NCBI GenBank assembly: GCA_934045075.1
Contig: OW203740.1
Span: 18,923,878 to 18,987,877 of the forward strand
Direction: 5' to 3'
Source: Yponomeuta sedellus
Taxonomy: Eukaryota; Arthropoda; Insecta; Lepidoptera; Yponomeutidae
DNA: 64,000 bases
Positions 1 through 10,487 of this stretch are shown here, piece by piece (the first letter of the stretch is position 1; the number at the start of each line of letters is the position of its first letter). The position numbers were made by a program, and so were the translations under genes. The notes beneath the pieces are model-generated. The model saw nothing but the letters and a program-made list of their open reading frames with translations, did no database searches and had not been told where the DNA came from.

Positions 1-425
1 ACTCGGATCCGCTAATCCACGAGCGCTTCTTCTTCTTTTCTCGTCTTCATAGAAACCTCCTCGGAGACAATAATGAACTACAGTCGCAACAAAAAGAGTA
101 AATACACATTTCTTTTTAAAACTGCAAGTGCTGCAACTACAATTAAAGGAAGTCGTGGAGTTTAAATCCCTTCAAATCCCCGCGCGGTATAAAAAGCTGA
201 GTAATCCATTAGACTAATTAAACTGCATCTAACGGATTTGGCTAAAACAATAAAAATAGCTAGATAAAGAGTTAATTAGGAGCTTTGGGTTATTTAGACA
301 ATATTGGTGTTTAGATTAACTACAACCAGCGGTGTGATTATGTAACTTTCCACGTATATACCTGTGAGCGAAAACGGAACAACAAAAGTACAGTAAAAGT
401 AAGTTTTGTGAGTTAAAATTAAACA
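1..425. other. unassigned AT-rich DNA
   Basis: I see no gene, recognisable repeat or convincing open frame here. The stretch may be unique intergenic or intronic DNA. Confidence 0.5.
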
Positions 426-772
426 TGCACATAAAAACCTATTTAGAGGCTAAAAATTTAACCCATGCCGGGATTCGAACCCGCAACCTCTGGCTATCGG
501 TGCCAGCGCTCTACCAATTGAGCCAATGGGCGACTCACCGGCATCAGTGAAATTTCGAACCTCTTTACACTATTCTCTGTATTACGTACAGGCAGCGACA
601 TCTGGCTTAAGCAAATTGCATCACTTACAGCCCCGACTACCTACTTTGCAGTTAGGTTTTACATCGGAACGATATCACTGTACCCACATGATTATACTAT
701 TTTTATTTTTAATGCACTCAACCGTGCTAAGGACAAATTTAAAATTTATATTTATTTTTAGCCTCTAAATAG
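426..772 (-). mobile_element. SINE A, long form, with an extra inverted tail
   Basis: On the minus strand the copy runs from the CATGTGGGTACAG head through a tRNA-like module (GGTTCGAATCCC B box, GCTCAATTGGTAGAGC D arm) to the GCCTCTAAATAGG tail. The head at about 690-720 is joined to tail sequence (GTGCTAAGGACAAATTTAAA), and a second tail copy follows in the opposite orientation at 745-800. I could not define a TSD. Confidence 0.8.
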
Positions 773-842
773 GTTTTAAAATTTGTCCTTAGCACCGGTT
801 AAAAATAAATGAAGAAATAATATTGCATTAAAAATGCAATAT

Positions 843-895
843 CCCTGGGAATCGAACCTGTGTCGCCCGCTTGCAAGTTTATGGTTCTACCAATT
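843..895 (-). mobile_element. SINE C head fragment
   Basis: CCCTGGGAATCGAACC followed by a TTCTACC-type end resembles the minus-strand tRNA-like head of SINE C, as at 42400-42475. It lacks the rest of the element. Confidence 0.5.
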
Positions 896-912
896 TTAAG
901 TATTAAGTACAT

Positions 913-1289
913 GAAGCGCTCGTGGCCTAGTCGAACCGAGTGATTGAAATCAATCACTTGGTTTAGAAACAACAGGCGGGGTCAGGAACGGGATGGGCGA
1001 GCGTCGAGTGACTACCGCTAGTGGCATATTTCCGAGCGCTTCCGTGCTTCGCAAGACATGTTAAGCTGTTGCTGCCGGCTGTCATATAATGGCAGTCGTT
1101 AAGCCATGTCAGAGGCCTTATAGGCGGTTTGATAACTTCTGACAGTAAGGCCCGCCACTGTCTTACAATCCTCCTCCAACCCGGACTTGGCCCCCGTGGT
1201 GGAGTATGGCCTAACCTTCCTGCGATGCAGGAAGAGACCCGTGCCCCAGCAGTGGGGACATACAAGGGTTGATAACGATAACGATAACG
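913..1289 (+). mobile_element. SINE D (5S rRNA-derived), full length
   Basis: The copy starts GAAGCGCTCGTGGCCTAGTC, passes through the 5S-like core, and ends AAGGGTTGATAACGATAACG. It is flanked by the direct repeat AAGTACAT (905-912 and 1290-1297). The 377-bp length and 3' GATAAC repeat tail fit a retroposed SINE. The A-box position reads GGTTTAGAAACAAC here, diverged from GTTAAGCAACA in better copies. Confidence 0.85.
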
Positions 1290-1408
1290 AAGTACATTCA
1301 AAAATACCGTAAGCCCTTCTGTTTTATTTGGCGAGTTAACTCTGTAATGAAATGCAAATGCGTTTCGACCGGCTGGCAATTTTAGAGACACCACTGCGGG
1401 GTAAAGAC

Positions 1409-1448
1409 TGCAGGCTTCAGAGCACCACAGGGTGCTCTGAAGCCTGCA
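1409..1448. repeat. perfect 18-bp-stem hairpin
   Basis: The 18-base arms (TGCAGGCTTCAGAGCACC and its exact reverse complement) are separated only by ACAG. There is no flanking T-run and no gene, so I do not call it a terminator. The function is unknown. Confidence 0.85.
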
Positions 1449-1555
1449 CTCTTATGCTTCCATTGTAGGAGTGAGATCATGTTACAGACAGGATGGTATG
1501 TAACACGTCCTTAAACTCAAAAATAAGTCTCAATAAAATACTCAAAAAAACATTA

Positions 1556-1895
1556 CATAAACTCACGCCCCTATACCAGAGGGATAGGCAGAGACCAGGG
1601 ACTGCCACTTGCCACGATCCTTCCAGCGCCTTAAGTATATAACTTATCACGTTTACATGTGTGTGAAAGATAAATGTTTACTTAGATCTGACGAATAGAC
1701 ATGAGGCGTATCACACGTAGTTGATTCCGCATTTCAGGGGATATCTGATATGTGATAGTGTTAATGAGCTTCATCATTGTACGACAATGTCCAAAACATA
1801 TTCCTTTTTAGCATACAGTTGTATACGTGGAGAGTTACATAATAAAGGCGTAGATCACCTTCGCTTCATCAACGTTCATTATCGTCAAAATAATA
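1556..1895 (-). mobile_element. RTE2 LINE 3' fragment, interrupted
   Basis: The minus strand carries the end of the RTE2 coding and tail region (CTCTGCCTATCCCTCTGG, then GGCAAGTGGCAGTCCCTGG) at 1556-1635 and its upstream part (AACGTTGATGAAGCGAAGG) at 1850-1890. About 215 bp bounded by CGCCTTA and TAATAAAGGCG separate them, probably an unidentified small insertion. Confidence 0.6.
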
Positions 1896-1989
1896 AGTGA
1901 AAATTGAAAAGTGGATTTGCACGGGTCCCTTCCTGAATCGCCAGAAGGATGTTATTGTTAACTATAGTATAAAATTACTTGAGGACAAA

Positions 1990-2120
1990 ATAAATAAATA
2001 ATAAATATTCATGGACATATTACACAGATGTCGTTAGCCCTATACTAAGTACAACTAAATGACTGGTGCTACAGGTGCTAAGTTGACAATAGATTTAATA
2101 CAATAAATACATAAATAACA
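1990..2120. repeat. repeat family F, partial
   Basis: It shares TTCATGGACATATTACA, CTAAGTACAACTAAATGACT and the following AT-rich stretch with the foldback at 57350-57600, so it is a dispersed repeat. Confidence 0.55.
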
Positions 2121-2379
2121 TCCAAGACCCGAGAGAAACTAATACCTACATAAATAATTGTTTTTCATTTGCAGGCTTGTCCACAAGCCGTTTCCAAAAA
2201 TATGGCAAGAGTTCCTGTTATGAGCCGGAGTTAACTCCGCCTTAAGAGAGTTTTAGTGGAGTTACCTTATTATAAACTAGCTGGTTCCCGCGACTCCGTT
2301 GGCGCAGGATTAGTATTCATAGTAGCAATTATTATGTTAGCGTAGCGTAGGATAGAAATAACATAATGCCATTAAAATT
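2121..2379. other. unassigned DNA
   Basis: I recognise nothing in this stretch. Confidence 0.4.
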
Positions 2380-2565
2380 TTTGAACTAAAACTTTCGTAA
2401 GCACAACACATTGTAGACTTTTAGTCCGGATCTACTTACGGGTGTTGTTATATCGGAAAAGTCCGACCAGGTTTCGCTCCGATTCGCAGAGCTTAATCAT
2501 GGTGAGCAGAGATGGAGCTCGCGTCGTCGGTTGCTCGTCTCACACTGAAATTATCACATAAGTAG
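2380..2565 (+). repeat. repeat family K
   Basis: TTTGAACTAAAACTTTCGTAAGCACAACAC and the later GCAGAGCTTAATCATGGTGAGCAG have counterparts at 17565-17605 and 17940-17990. This copy lacks the family I insertion seen there, so it serves as the empty site. Confidence 0.6.
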
Positions 2566-3257
2566 TTTTTGGGACGCATTTAAAAAACATCGCACAATAC
2601 CTTTATAAATTATGTAGCCTATGTGTTATTCTGATCTATAAGCTATATTATTGCGATATTGCCACTAATCCACTCGGTAGTTTTTACGTGAAAGAGTAAT
2701 AAACATCCATCCATCCATACTTACAATCTTTCGCGTTTATAATATTAGTATAGGAGGATAAGAGCGTTACTATACAGGGCGTCCCAAAGTTATGGGCCAT
2801 GAACGGAAAGTACCTTAAATATCGTAGATAGGGTATTTCGCTGAAAGAAGACTTTATGTTATTTTTAAAAGTTAGTAATTCTGCATTCAAAGATTTTCAA
2901 AAAATTACTTGCCTTGTCTGGGAATCGAACCGACTTAAATCAAACAGAAAACACCCCTACTTTTATGATGCCAATCGAAAGAATGGCCAAAAACTAATAA
3001 CTCTTCTTAAGTATCATAATATTTTAAAAGAAAGGAACAGCGTGAAATTAATCATTTTAATCAAATTAAAAACATACCTGAAACTGCCGTAGTCAATGCA
3101 GCAATGAGGGGTCTCATGCACTTAAGCACTGGTTCCCATGCTACCGGTATGTTCCAACCACGATCTCTATTAAAATTTGGATGCCGGCGGATCTCTATTG
3201 CCTCGCGTATCATCGAGTATCGAGTTTTTTTACCTATGGATAAGCAGATAGATTGTA
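2566..3257. other. unassigned AT-rich DNA
   Basis: A short CTGGGAATCGAACC tRNA-like scrap occurs near 2919. Otherwise there is no recognisable feature, and the short open frames look random. Confidence 0.4.
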
Positions 3258-3304
3258 TGTCCCCAGCAGTGGGGACATACAAGAGTTGATAACGTAACGT
3301 AACG
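3258..3304 (+). mobile_element. SINE D 3' tail fragment
   Basis: CCCCAGCAGTGGGGACATAC followed by AAGAGTTGATAACGTAACG matches the end of SINE D. Only the last ~45 bp are present. Confidence 0.7.
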
Positions 3305-3648
3305 TAAACAGATAGATATTCCTCTCAGATAGCGTCGGCGCAAACCAGCCTTACTTATCTACAAGAATTGAACGACCAAACAGAGAAGGAAATTTCTTGA
3401 GAGCGGGCGGCAAATACTGGCGCCGCCATCTTTATTCCCCATCTCAGTCTGATGGGATTATACAATGTACTATGGGGATAAAGCGATGTCATCAGGTCTC
3501 TAAGGACGCCGTCGCACTAGCGCCTAAGTGCAGCCCGAATTCCCGCACCGAGAGCCGTAGTGTCCTGTTATTAGATACCTACTTGTACTGTAGTGTCAGT
3601 GCCACCTAACTAGAGTAATAAGCTATTAGTTTGTCTGGAATCAAGAAG
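3305..3648. other. unassigned DNA
   Basis: I recognise nothing here. Confidence 0.4.
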
Positions 3649-3998
3649 CATTTGTGGCCTGGTGGAATAAAGTGATTAGAATCAATAACCTGGCACGGTC
3701 AGGTGCAGGATAGGTGTCCGTCCTGTGACTACCGCTAGTGGAATTATTTCCGAGCGTTTCCGTGCTTCGCAAGGCACGTTGAGCTGTTGGTGCTGGATGT
3801 CATATAATAGAAGACGTTAAGACATGTCAGAGGCCTTATAGGCGGCTTGATAACTTCTGACAGTAAGGCCCACCACTGTCATCCTCCACCCATCCGAACG
3901 TGGCCCCCGTGGTGGTGTATGGCCTAAGATTCCTGCGATACAAGAAGAGACACCTGTTCCAACAGTGGGAAGATACAAGGGATGATATCGAACGATAT
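3649..3998 (+). mobile_element. SINE D copy, diverged
   Basis: It has the head TGTGGCCTGGTGG, the 5S-like CGGTCAGGTGCAGGATAGG segment, the CTTCCGTGCTTCGCAAGGCA body and the GGGACATACAAGGG-like tail. The A-box part is deleted: CCTGGCACGGTCAGG replaces GTTAAGCAACAACAGGCGCG. Confidence 0.8.
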
Positions 3999-4497
3999 CG
4001 GGGAACAAATCAAATCAAATCAATTTATGCCTTATTTTATAATACCACAACCTAATTTTAAGTCTTACTTTGTTGTTATTAACTTGTTTTTGATGAGGCA
4101 ATACAATTCTTTTATCTTATCTTGATCTTTTTTCAACGTAAATAATAATTTGGAACTGAACGAAAATAAATAACCAAAATAGTGTTAAAAGTTGCATCGT
4201 TGCAATATGTTTTCTTTTCATTGGTGGCGCCAGTACATCTCGCGGAGTCCCTATAGTCGACAATCGAGCAGCCTACGGCAGTAGTCGTTTATTAGACTGA
4301 CTGTGATAGTAAGGCGATATCCGGAATGCCTTTGTGACACTACAGGCAGTGCTGCCGCATGCAGTTGCAGACACAGAGCCGTGTCACAAAAGCATAGCTT
4401 GCTGATCGGATATTGATTCCGATAATCACCCTGTTGTGTTAATTAATTGTGCCTCTGAGTTCGCTTACATTAGGGGATCATGAAGTAGAACAAGATA
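3999..4497. other. mostly unassigned DNA
   Basis: AAATCAAATCAAATC at about 4007 is a LINE-tail-like simple repeat. The remainder shows nothing recognisable. Confidence 0.4.
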
Positions 4498-4640
4498 AGT
4501 CAAATCAAATCAATTTATTTCAACGTAAAGAATTCACATTCTGTTTGATGAATGTCCATGTACAATCCGCGGCCTTCGGGCCGTATAGTAGTGGAGAAAA
4601 AGGCAGCGGGAAAAAAACTTCACTCTGACTCTCGTTGTAA
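4498..4640 (-). mobile_element. 3' end of the CR1/Jockey-like LINE family
   Basis: The minus strand carries the GTGAATTCTTTACGTTG end with the AAATTGATTTGATTT repeat tail. It is the same 3' UTR type as the long LINE at 19015-22750, truncated to ~140 bp. Confidence 0.8.
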
Positions 4641-4671
4641 AGGCTTTTACAAAAGTAAATAGCTTGTTTTA

Positions 4672-4815
4672 TGAAATGAAATGAAAAGGTTTTATTTAAA
4701 GTACCGCAGAATCTGCGGCTTAATGAACGTGACAATTCCAACTAGGTGTCCATTTCAAAATTTAGATAATTTTGGAGAAAAAATGGACAAAAAGTGCTTA
4801 ATTAATAGAGTTTAC
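4672..4815 (-). repeat. repeat family J (LINE 3' UTR-like)
   Basis: It shares AGGTGTCCATTT, the AAAATGGACA stretch and a TTTCATTTCATTTCA-type tail with copies at 9430-9710, 16905-17200, 30510-30620 and 55935-56060. Confidence 0.6.
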
Positions 4816-4859
4816 CTCAGATCATAGAAAATTTACATAGTTATTATAAAACATTGAAT

Positions 4860-5258
4860 TAGGGGTGAGCGTTCCTAAGACGCACCGTTTAAAAATACCG
4901 TTTCACTGCCAGGAACGGATGTACCGTTTTCCGATTTCGAAAAAAGCAGTCTCGTCACTAAACCAGTGTCTCGACGAGACTTGTATTGAGACGAGACGAA
5001 ACGACGCGCGACGCCTGGCACGGACTACTTACGCGTCGAGCGAGACTAGTTTCGAGACGATACTGGTTCACGGATGAGACTGTTTCGCGAGACGTCATTT
5101 TGGCATCATACAAGTATGAACTTTATCTCGATACAATAAAGACGACAATTGCATCACACAGAACCAGTCACTGGCGAGACTGCATTGATAACTAGTTTTC
5201 CTGTCGGAAAAACAGGTTTCGTCTCGTCATTGAAAAATACAGTGTCGACCCACTCCTA
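4860..5258. mobile_element. hAT-like MITE with GAGAC-rich interior
   Basis: The 399-bp element starts TAGGGGTGAGC and ends GACCCACTCCTA, a short imperfect TIR typical of hAT elements. It is flanked by an 8-bp near-duplication, CATTGAAT (4852-4859) and CATAGAAT (5259-5266). It has no transposase. The interior carries about ten GAGAC/GTCTC pentamers, candidate subterminal transposase-binding motifs. Confidence 0.7.
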
Positions 5259-5266
5259 CATAGAAT

Positions 5267-5671
5267 TCGTGCATTGTACTGGCTTTCATACATCATTGTC
5301 ATCTAAGTAGTACTTTATGTTATAGTAGCCCTTTTCTCACAAAGTGTACTTAATACATTTTTTAAACCGCGGCAAGCTTCATAAATCTTCACAGATTTTA
5401 TTATAGAAACGTTTATAAGACTAAGACTGAACACGTTCACGAAAGTCCTCCTGATTTTCTTCGCCAATTTAATTATTTTAACCACGTTCCTCCCCACTTT
5501 GTTTTAATCCTCGGCCAGCCGAATGAAATGCTTTCTAAAACGAAACACACAGAGCCAACACATTTGCGAGCGACAATAAGATTACACTTAACTATTCAAA
5601 CGCTGCACTGGAGGGTTTAATTTCCTCTCTAGACAACTTAGAAGAAAATCACTGAGAAACATTCAGGACAC
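5267..5671. other. unassigned AT-rich DNA
   Basis: No recognisable gene or repeat. Confidence 0.4.
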
Positions 5672-5897
5672 TAGAGTCTGTTAGCTTTTAGAATATACCT
5701 CGGCTACTATCGGATAGAATCGGATATATTTGTGTAATAGAAATATCGGAACTATTATGAAACATAATTTTACATAACTTTTCAAAATAGTGAAGAAAAG
5801 TTTTATACAGAGCAGGAAGTAGTATTATACTCGTGTGCTTTCGGCGAAAACCGAAGCCCACTCTAGAGCTCGAGGTATGTTCTAAAAGCTAACAGAC
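5672..5897. mobile_element. family G MITE, copy 1
   Basis: TIRs begin GTCTGTTAGCTTTTAGAA and end TTCTAAAAGCTAACAGAC, ~27 bp each with one mismatch (CATACC against TATACC). The ~220-bp body has no coding capacity. The copy at 47991-49104 points to a TA target and hence a Tc1/mariner origin. Confidence 0.8.
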
Positions 5898-6118
5898 AGT
5901 AGCTTTTAGAATATACCTCGGCTACTATGGGATAGAATCGGATATATTCGTCTAATAGAAATATCGGAACTAATATGACACTTAACTTTACATAACTTTT
6001 CAAAATAGGGAAGAAAAGTTTTATACCGAGCAGGAAGTAGGAAGAGCACTCGTGTGATTTCGGCGAATACCGAAGCCTACTCTAGAGCCCGAGGTATATT
6101 CTGAAAGCTAACAGACTG
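5898..6118. mobile_element. family G MITE, copy 2, tandem with copy 1
   Basis: Same orientation as copy 1, directly abutting it. It begins AGTAGCTTTTAGAATATACC, lacking the outer few bases of the TIR, and ends CTGAAAGCTAACAGACT. The interior is closely similar to copy 1 (CGGAACTA, AAGTTTTATAC, GAGCAGGAAGTAG). Confidence 0.8.
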
Positions 6119-6965
6119 TACCTACGTCACGCCATTGGTGACGCTCTTAGAAAACTTATGGAAACCAATGAAAACAAATAATGTCTTCCTTTATAACGCG
6201 CCTTTAAACAAAAGTGAATATCATAAATATTTACAAGATAGTAGCTGTCTTTAGAACCTACAAGAATCTAGGGGCCTTATCCCGTGCCCGTAGCGCACTT
6301 TAGCTAAAATCCTCTATTAGACATATAGTACGCTCTAACTTTTCCTTACTAATAAAAGTACGACAATCATAATGTAACTAAAGTGCTCTTTTACGACCTG
6401 TCAATTTGGTAACGTCGCGATCTAAGATTCGTTCATTATTTTGAGTCTGTGGAAGTGTCAAAACACGCAGATTGTATAATCTATGTACCTACCAAGAAAA
6501 AAAAAGTTGGTTTTTAACCTCAAAACAATATCTCTTTAACTTTTCCTTTGAAAGTTTCCATTGGCAGAATCCTTAGGGAAGCCATTCTACAAGACTCTAC
6601 AAAATTGATTGATTAATTGATGAAGACAATATGGAAACTCAGACAATTTCACGAAAAACCACTTCACTGACAACCAAACCACTTCAAACAAACAACAATT
6701 TGACAAATGCATACTTCTGTAATCTTTGGTTTTGCAATCACAGATTAAAATATCACTTATAATAAGTTTGTTAGTAGAGTTAAAGTAGGGCCACATCAAC
6801 TTTAAGTTATAGCAGATTTGTAGCACAGTTATAATGGGGATTTTGTTTTATTAATGACGTTTTTGTTTAGACCTATTATAAGCATCTCACAAGGCCACTT
6901 TAACAGTGCTTTTAGTGAACTGACTTTTTATTAATAAGGCCCTAGGACTTTAAAGAAGTTTTGCC
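6119..6965. other. unassigned AT-rich DNA
   Basis: No recognisable repeat or convincing coding region. Confidence 0.45.
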
Positions 6966-6978
6966 AAAAACGGTCGTT

Positions 6979-7134
6979 GGCCATAGGCTCAATTGGTAGA
7001 GCGCTGGCACGGATAGCCAGAGGTTGCGGGTTCGAATCCCGGCATGGGTGAAATTTTTAGCCTCTAAATAGGTTTTTAAATTTGTCCTTAGCACGGGTTA
7101 GTGCATTAAAAATAAAAATAGTATAAAAACGGTC
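6979..7134 (+). mobile_element. SINE A, 5'-truncated
   Basis: It begins inside the tRNA-like module (CATAGGCTCAATTGGTAGAG) and runs to the long tail ending ATAGTATA. A 13-bp TSD, AAAAACGGTCGTT, flanks it (6966-6978, 7135-7147). The long, perfect TSD supports target-primed insertion. Confidence 0.9.
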
Positions 7135-7147
7135 GTTTTTAGCGGAA

Positions 7148-8047
7148 ATCGCTTAAAGTCCTGTGTGGTCGATCCAAGGTTCTACACTGTAGGTTCGAAT
7201 AACTGTTGTAAAGATTTCTGATGTTTACTTGTTGAAAAAGAAGGAATTATGAAACAATTTATGATTTATCCTGTTTTTGGCTAGTTAGTGGAGCAAGATA
7301 CACATTTTTTTATTTTTTTTATTTGTGAAATATGTAAAATCACAAGTGTTTCTTACAGTCTAGCCGCTCTCTGAAACCTGATCGGTTTATCTGTTAGCGG
7401 CGGATCAATAGTACAATAGTACAATAGATCAATTATACATAAAGACGTACTATTTAATTGTGTTTAAAGTGCAGCTTACTAAACTCTGATCTTTTATTCC
7501 TGTTGCTAGTGTGACTGTGTTGTGTGAACTTATGTGGAAATTATTATTTTTATTATTGAAAAACATTTTCACAGAAAAAAGAAAATATTTGACCAATTTG
7601 AGGGCAATAAGAAATAAAATGCTAGATATTATTTTATGTTTTATCTAAAAAGGTCAAGAAATGATAGCTGTCAGAATTCTACCGAATAAAAAATCTAAGT
7701 ATACCTACGAATGATAGATAATTTAGAATTATTCGAATACTCCGTTTATTAGACAAAAAAACAATGGGTATTTTTCCTTATGTCAAATATAGTTGGAACC
7801 ACTGTCAAACCCCGTGCACTGCTCTATGGTTTATAAGGAAACCACAGATAATAGACCGAATTTGACAGTTATGTCTACAGAATTTATCTGTGAGGAAAAA
7901 CGCCCAATAGATTGTAATTATTAACAGCCCAGGTCTTCTGGTCTGGCAGACAAATATATCGAATAATGATTCGGCGATGATTGGATTCACACAGTAGCAG
8001 CAAAAGACTGCATCCGGAAAGCCCAAGACCGAAATGACTTAGCATTG
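7148..8047. other. unassigned AT-rich DNA
   Basis: CAATAGTACAATAGATCAAT near 7410 is a short local duplication. I recognise no gene or repeat family. Confidence 0.4.
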
Positions 8048-8242
8048 GCGACCTCTGTGGTGCAGCGGTAGCGCATCTACCGACCATCCCGGGTTCGAAC
8101 CCCGGCTGGGGATAAAACCCCAGGTCTTGGACGTTTACCTGTTTGTGATGTCGTTGTTTCTGGTTCCCACGACACATGGTATCCTTGTGTGGGGCCAGAA
8201 GCAATGTACGTGCCCGCATGTAAATGTTATCTTATGTTTAGC
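8048..8242 (+). mobile_element. SINE B, full length
   Basis: It has a tRNA-like head (CTCTGTGGTGCAGCGGTAGC A-box region; GGTTCGAACCCC B box), the conserved body CATGTTTGTGATGTCGTTGTT-like segment and CACGACACA...GTGTGGGGCC, and an AAATGTTATCTTATGTT tail. The anticodon region has decayed, so this is a SINE, not a tRNA gene. Confidence 0.85.
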
Positions 8243-8366
8243 TGGCTAAATGGTGAAGAAGAGCAGAGATGAATTGTCATTCAATTCAACATTTTCAGGC
8301 AGTATTTCAATCACCATCGGCATCATCAGCCAATTGACGTCCACTGCAGGACATAGGCCTCCTTCA

Positions 8367-9022
8367 GGCTGGGCGCATGTTGAGACGTAGGCGACGCATC
8401 ACAGCGCAGCACAGTTCAGTACAGGGCAGGGCAGTTGAGGCAGACATAGGCCCCCACCGCATGCTGCGACGCTACTGTTCGCTCCATTCCTTGGCAATTC
8501 TCACCCATAATAACTCTTTTAATGTCTTTTTCCAATATTATAGTTCGGATGATTTGTACCATACAAACGAGGTTCACAGCGAACTAATTCGATTTAATGT
8601 TCTGTCATTGCAACAAAATTGTTAGTAATTAAAACTGTTTTTATACGGATTTCACTCGTTTATTATATTTTTTTTACAATTTTCCGACGTTTTGGCACTT
8701 TTACAGGTGCCGGAACGTCAGAAAGTTGTAAAAAAAATATAATAAACGAGTGAAATCCGTATAAAAACAGTTTTAATTATGTCTAGTACTCGTGTTAACC
8801 TTAGAAAATAAAATTGTTAGTAAACACGCCTCGACGTGCAAGCGTCGCGCAGAAATCTGTGACGGTACAAGAACGAGACGCAGAGCAGGACAGACACATC
8901 TCTGCGTCGCACGTGCCTGCGCCGCAGCGTACGTAGCTCAATGACGTTCCACGCTTTACAAAATCTGCGCTGCCCTGAGCTGCGCTGTGCTGCGTCGCCT
9001 GCGTCTCAACATGCGCCCAGCC
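8367..9022. mobile_element. TIR element with 3-bp TCA duplication
   Basis: TIRs start GGCTGGGCGCATGTTGAGAC and stay similar for ~50 bp. TCA is duplicated at 8364-8366 and 9023-9025. Removing the element gives a continuous RTE-like host phrase (GGACATAGGCCTCCTTCATGG). The interior is rich in GCGTCGC/GCGACGC motifs and contains the hairpin at 8635-8779. A 3-bp TSD suggests PIF/Harbinger or CACTA affinity. No transposase is present. Confidence 0.75.
8635..8779. repeat. long hairpin inside the TIR element
   Basis: Arms of ~60 bp beginning TAATTAAAACTGTTTTTATA and ending in its complement enclose TTTGGCACTTTTACAGGTGCC. A related sequence lies at 56105-56210. It resembles family I, which is also palindromic around CCGACGTTTYGGC. 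Confidence 0.85.
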
Positions 9023-9029
9023 TCATGGT

Positions 9030-9429
9030 TTTCCAAACTGTACAGTCTTGTGTCACTAGATGAGTATTTGAATAGTAAATAAACATTTTGAAACAATCGC
9101 ACATCGCCTGTGCATGTTAGGGCATAACACCCGGTATTTTATTGTATTTTCGCGAGTAAATTCTCTCGGGCAAGGTTGACATTCTAAAAATACAGTAACG
9201 TTAAATATGCAAGCGACTTAACTGCAAACATGTAAAGCGTCGTGCATTACTCATTAGGGCGAGTGCACAGAACAATTGAAGCAAAATACCGACTTAGTTT
9301 TCACAGTTCACAAAAAAATTTACACTTACCAAACGTTCTTGCATATAAGGTAAGTGTGACCTTAGACCTTCCTATTTAAAGTGTAATACATCCTTCATGG
9401 GGCATTGTATACGCTACTATAATAAAATC
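9030..9429. other. unassigned DNA
   Basis: Apart from the RTE-like host remnant at 9023-9045, nothing is recognisable. Confidence 0.4.
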
Positions 9430-9710
9430 CCTGAAGGTTGCCTGAATCGCGGTTCAAAAAATATGTTAGGCACAGTTTGTGTCAAAAGGGCTACTTTAAC
9501 ATAAAGGATTATAAAGCCAGTACTATGTATGAGTTCAATTTATATAATAATTAAGTAAACTATGTTAATTAAGGACTTTTTTTGTCCATCTTTTCTCCAA
9601 TATTATCTAGAGTTTTAAAAATGGACACCTAGTTTGAATTGTAACGTTCATTGAGCGGCAGTTTCTACGCTACTTTGAATAAAAACTTTTCATTTAATTT
9701 CATTTCAAAG
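9430..9710 (+). repeat. repeat family J (LINE 3' UTR-like)
   Basis: GCCTGAATCGCGGTTCAAAA, TCAAAAGGGCTACTTTAAC, AATGGACACCTAG and the TTTCATTTAATTTCATTTC tail all recur at 16905-17200, indicating a LINE 3' region. Confidence 0.65.
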
Positions 9711-9794
9711 ATTACATACAGTAGGAAATATCACATTGTTGACTTCCTCCCAAACCATTAATATGTGACGTATCTGTAAGCGTTGTTTTTTTAT

Positions 9795-9905
9795 TTAGCA
9801 GACATAGTTCTCTCAGAGAAACGGTATGGGCTTATTTAAGCCCATACTGTCTCCACCGCCACCCCGCGTGCCCACCACGGATTAGCAATTTCAAGCCTTT
9901 TAGGT
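9795..9905 (-). mobile_element. SINE C 3' part
   Basis: The minus strand shows GAAATTGCTAATCCGTGGTG, GGGCACGCGG and AAGCCCATAC, the second half of SINE C. The GGTATGGGCTTATTTAAGCC stretch forms a small palindrome. Confidence 0.6.
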
Positions 9906-10016
9906 ATGTGAAAAACTGCTGGCAGATGCTCATGAGACAGGGCGCTATGGCGCTCATTAGGGGAGGGCTATGTCCAGCAGTGGACTACATAATATAGCCT
10001 GAACAAGAAGAAGAAG
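9905..10016 (+). mobile_element. RTE1 LINE 3' end fragment
   Basis: AGGGCGCTATGGCGCTCATT, GTCCAGCAGTGGACTACAT and TATAGCCTGAACAAGAAGAAG are the last ~100 bp of the RTE1 family, whose tail is a GAA-type repeat. Confidence 0.75.
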
Positions 10017-10159
10017 GTATGTGAACTTCTCAAATGCTCAGGTGTTCTCACGATTTTTTGCGTCACCGTCAGCGAGTGCTTTTGCTACACCAAAGTAAGA
10101 TAAAATAAAATTTGTGGAAATTAAATAGAATAAAAAGAAAAAAATCAACTTCACAAACG

Positions 10160-10235
10160 TAACTTTGTAAACAAAGTCGCGCCGAGATTCGAACCGGCGA
10201 CCTCCCGAATGCGGGACCGATGTTTTACCCTACCA
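10160..10235 (-). mobile_element. tRNA-like SINE head of another family
   Basis: The minus strand gives GTCAGTTGGTAGGGTAAAAC and GCCGGTTCGAATCTCGGC, a D-arm and T-arm pair. The anticodon arm is irregular, so I treat it as a tRNA-derived repeat and not a gene. Confidence 0.5.
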
Positions 10236-10244
10236 ACTGACACT

Positions 10245-10325
10245 CCTACACACACACACACCCTCACACACACACACCCTCACACACTTACTTACACTCA
10301 TACACACACACACACACACAAACCC
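10245..10325. repeat. CA-rich microsatellite
   Basis: ACACAC tracts interrupted by CCCTC and CTTAC units. Confidence 0.9.
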
Positions 10326-10487
10326 TGCGCTTTATTGTGTGACATAATGTTATGAATGGGTTCTACTAGTATGTGTGATAAAAAACACTAAGCAGAAATG
10401 GCTCCTTCCGTCTCTATAACCTTCCGTTTATTTCGCGGCGAGAGGCGTGCGGCGGCATTTTTGCATTTCGCTTGAATTAGCCACATT

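Noticed and set aside
1409..1448. Rho-independent terminator
   Set aside because: The hairpin is perfect but has no U-tract and no bacterial-type operon; the context is an animal genome.
3061..3289. Overlapping short ORFs containing YVPTAG
   Set aside because: The peptide comes from the SINE D tail (GGGGACATACAAG read in reverse) and recurs wherever that SINE occurs.
6979..7055. Possible tRNA gene (and similar modules at 8050, 10160, 26990, 34305, 43925, 53645)
   Set aside because: B boxes and D arms are present, but anticodon loops are irregular (SINE A has ACGGATA without U33), acceptor stems mismatch, and each module continues into a shared SINE body or tail.
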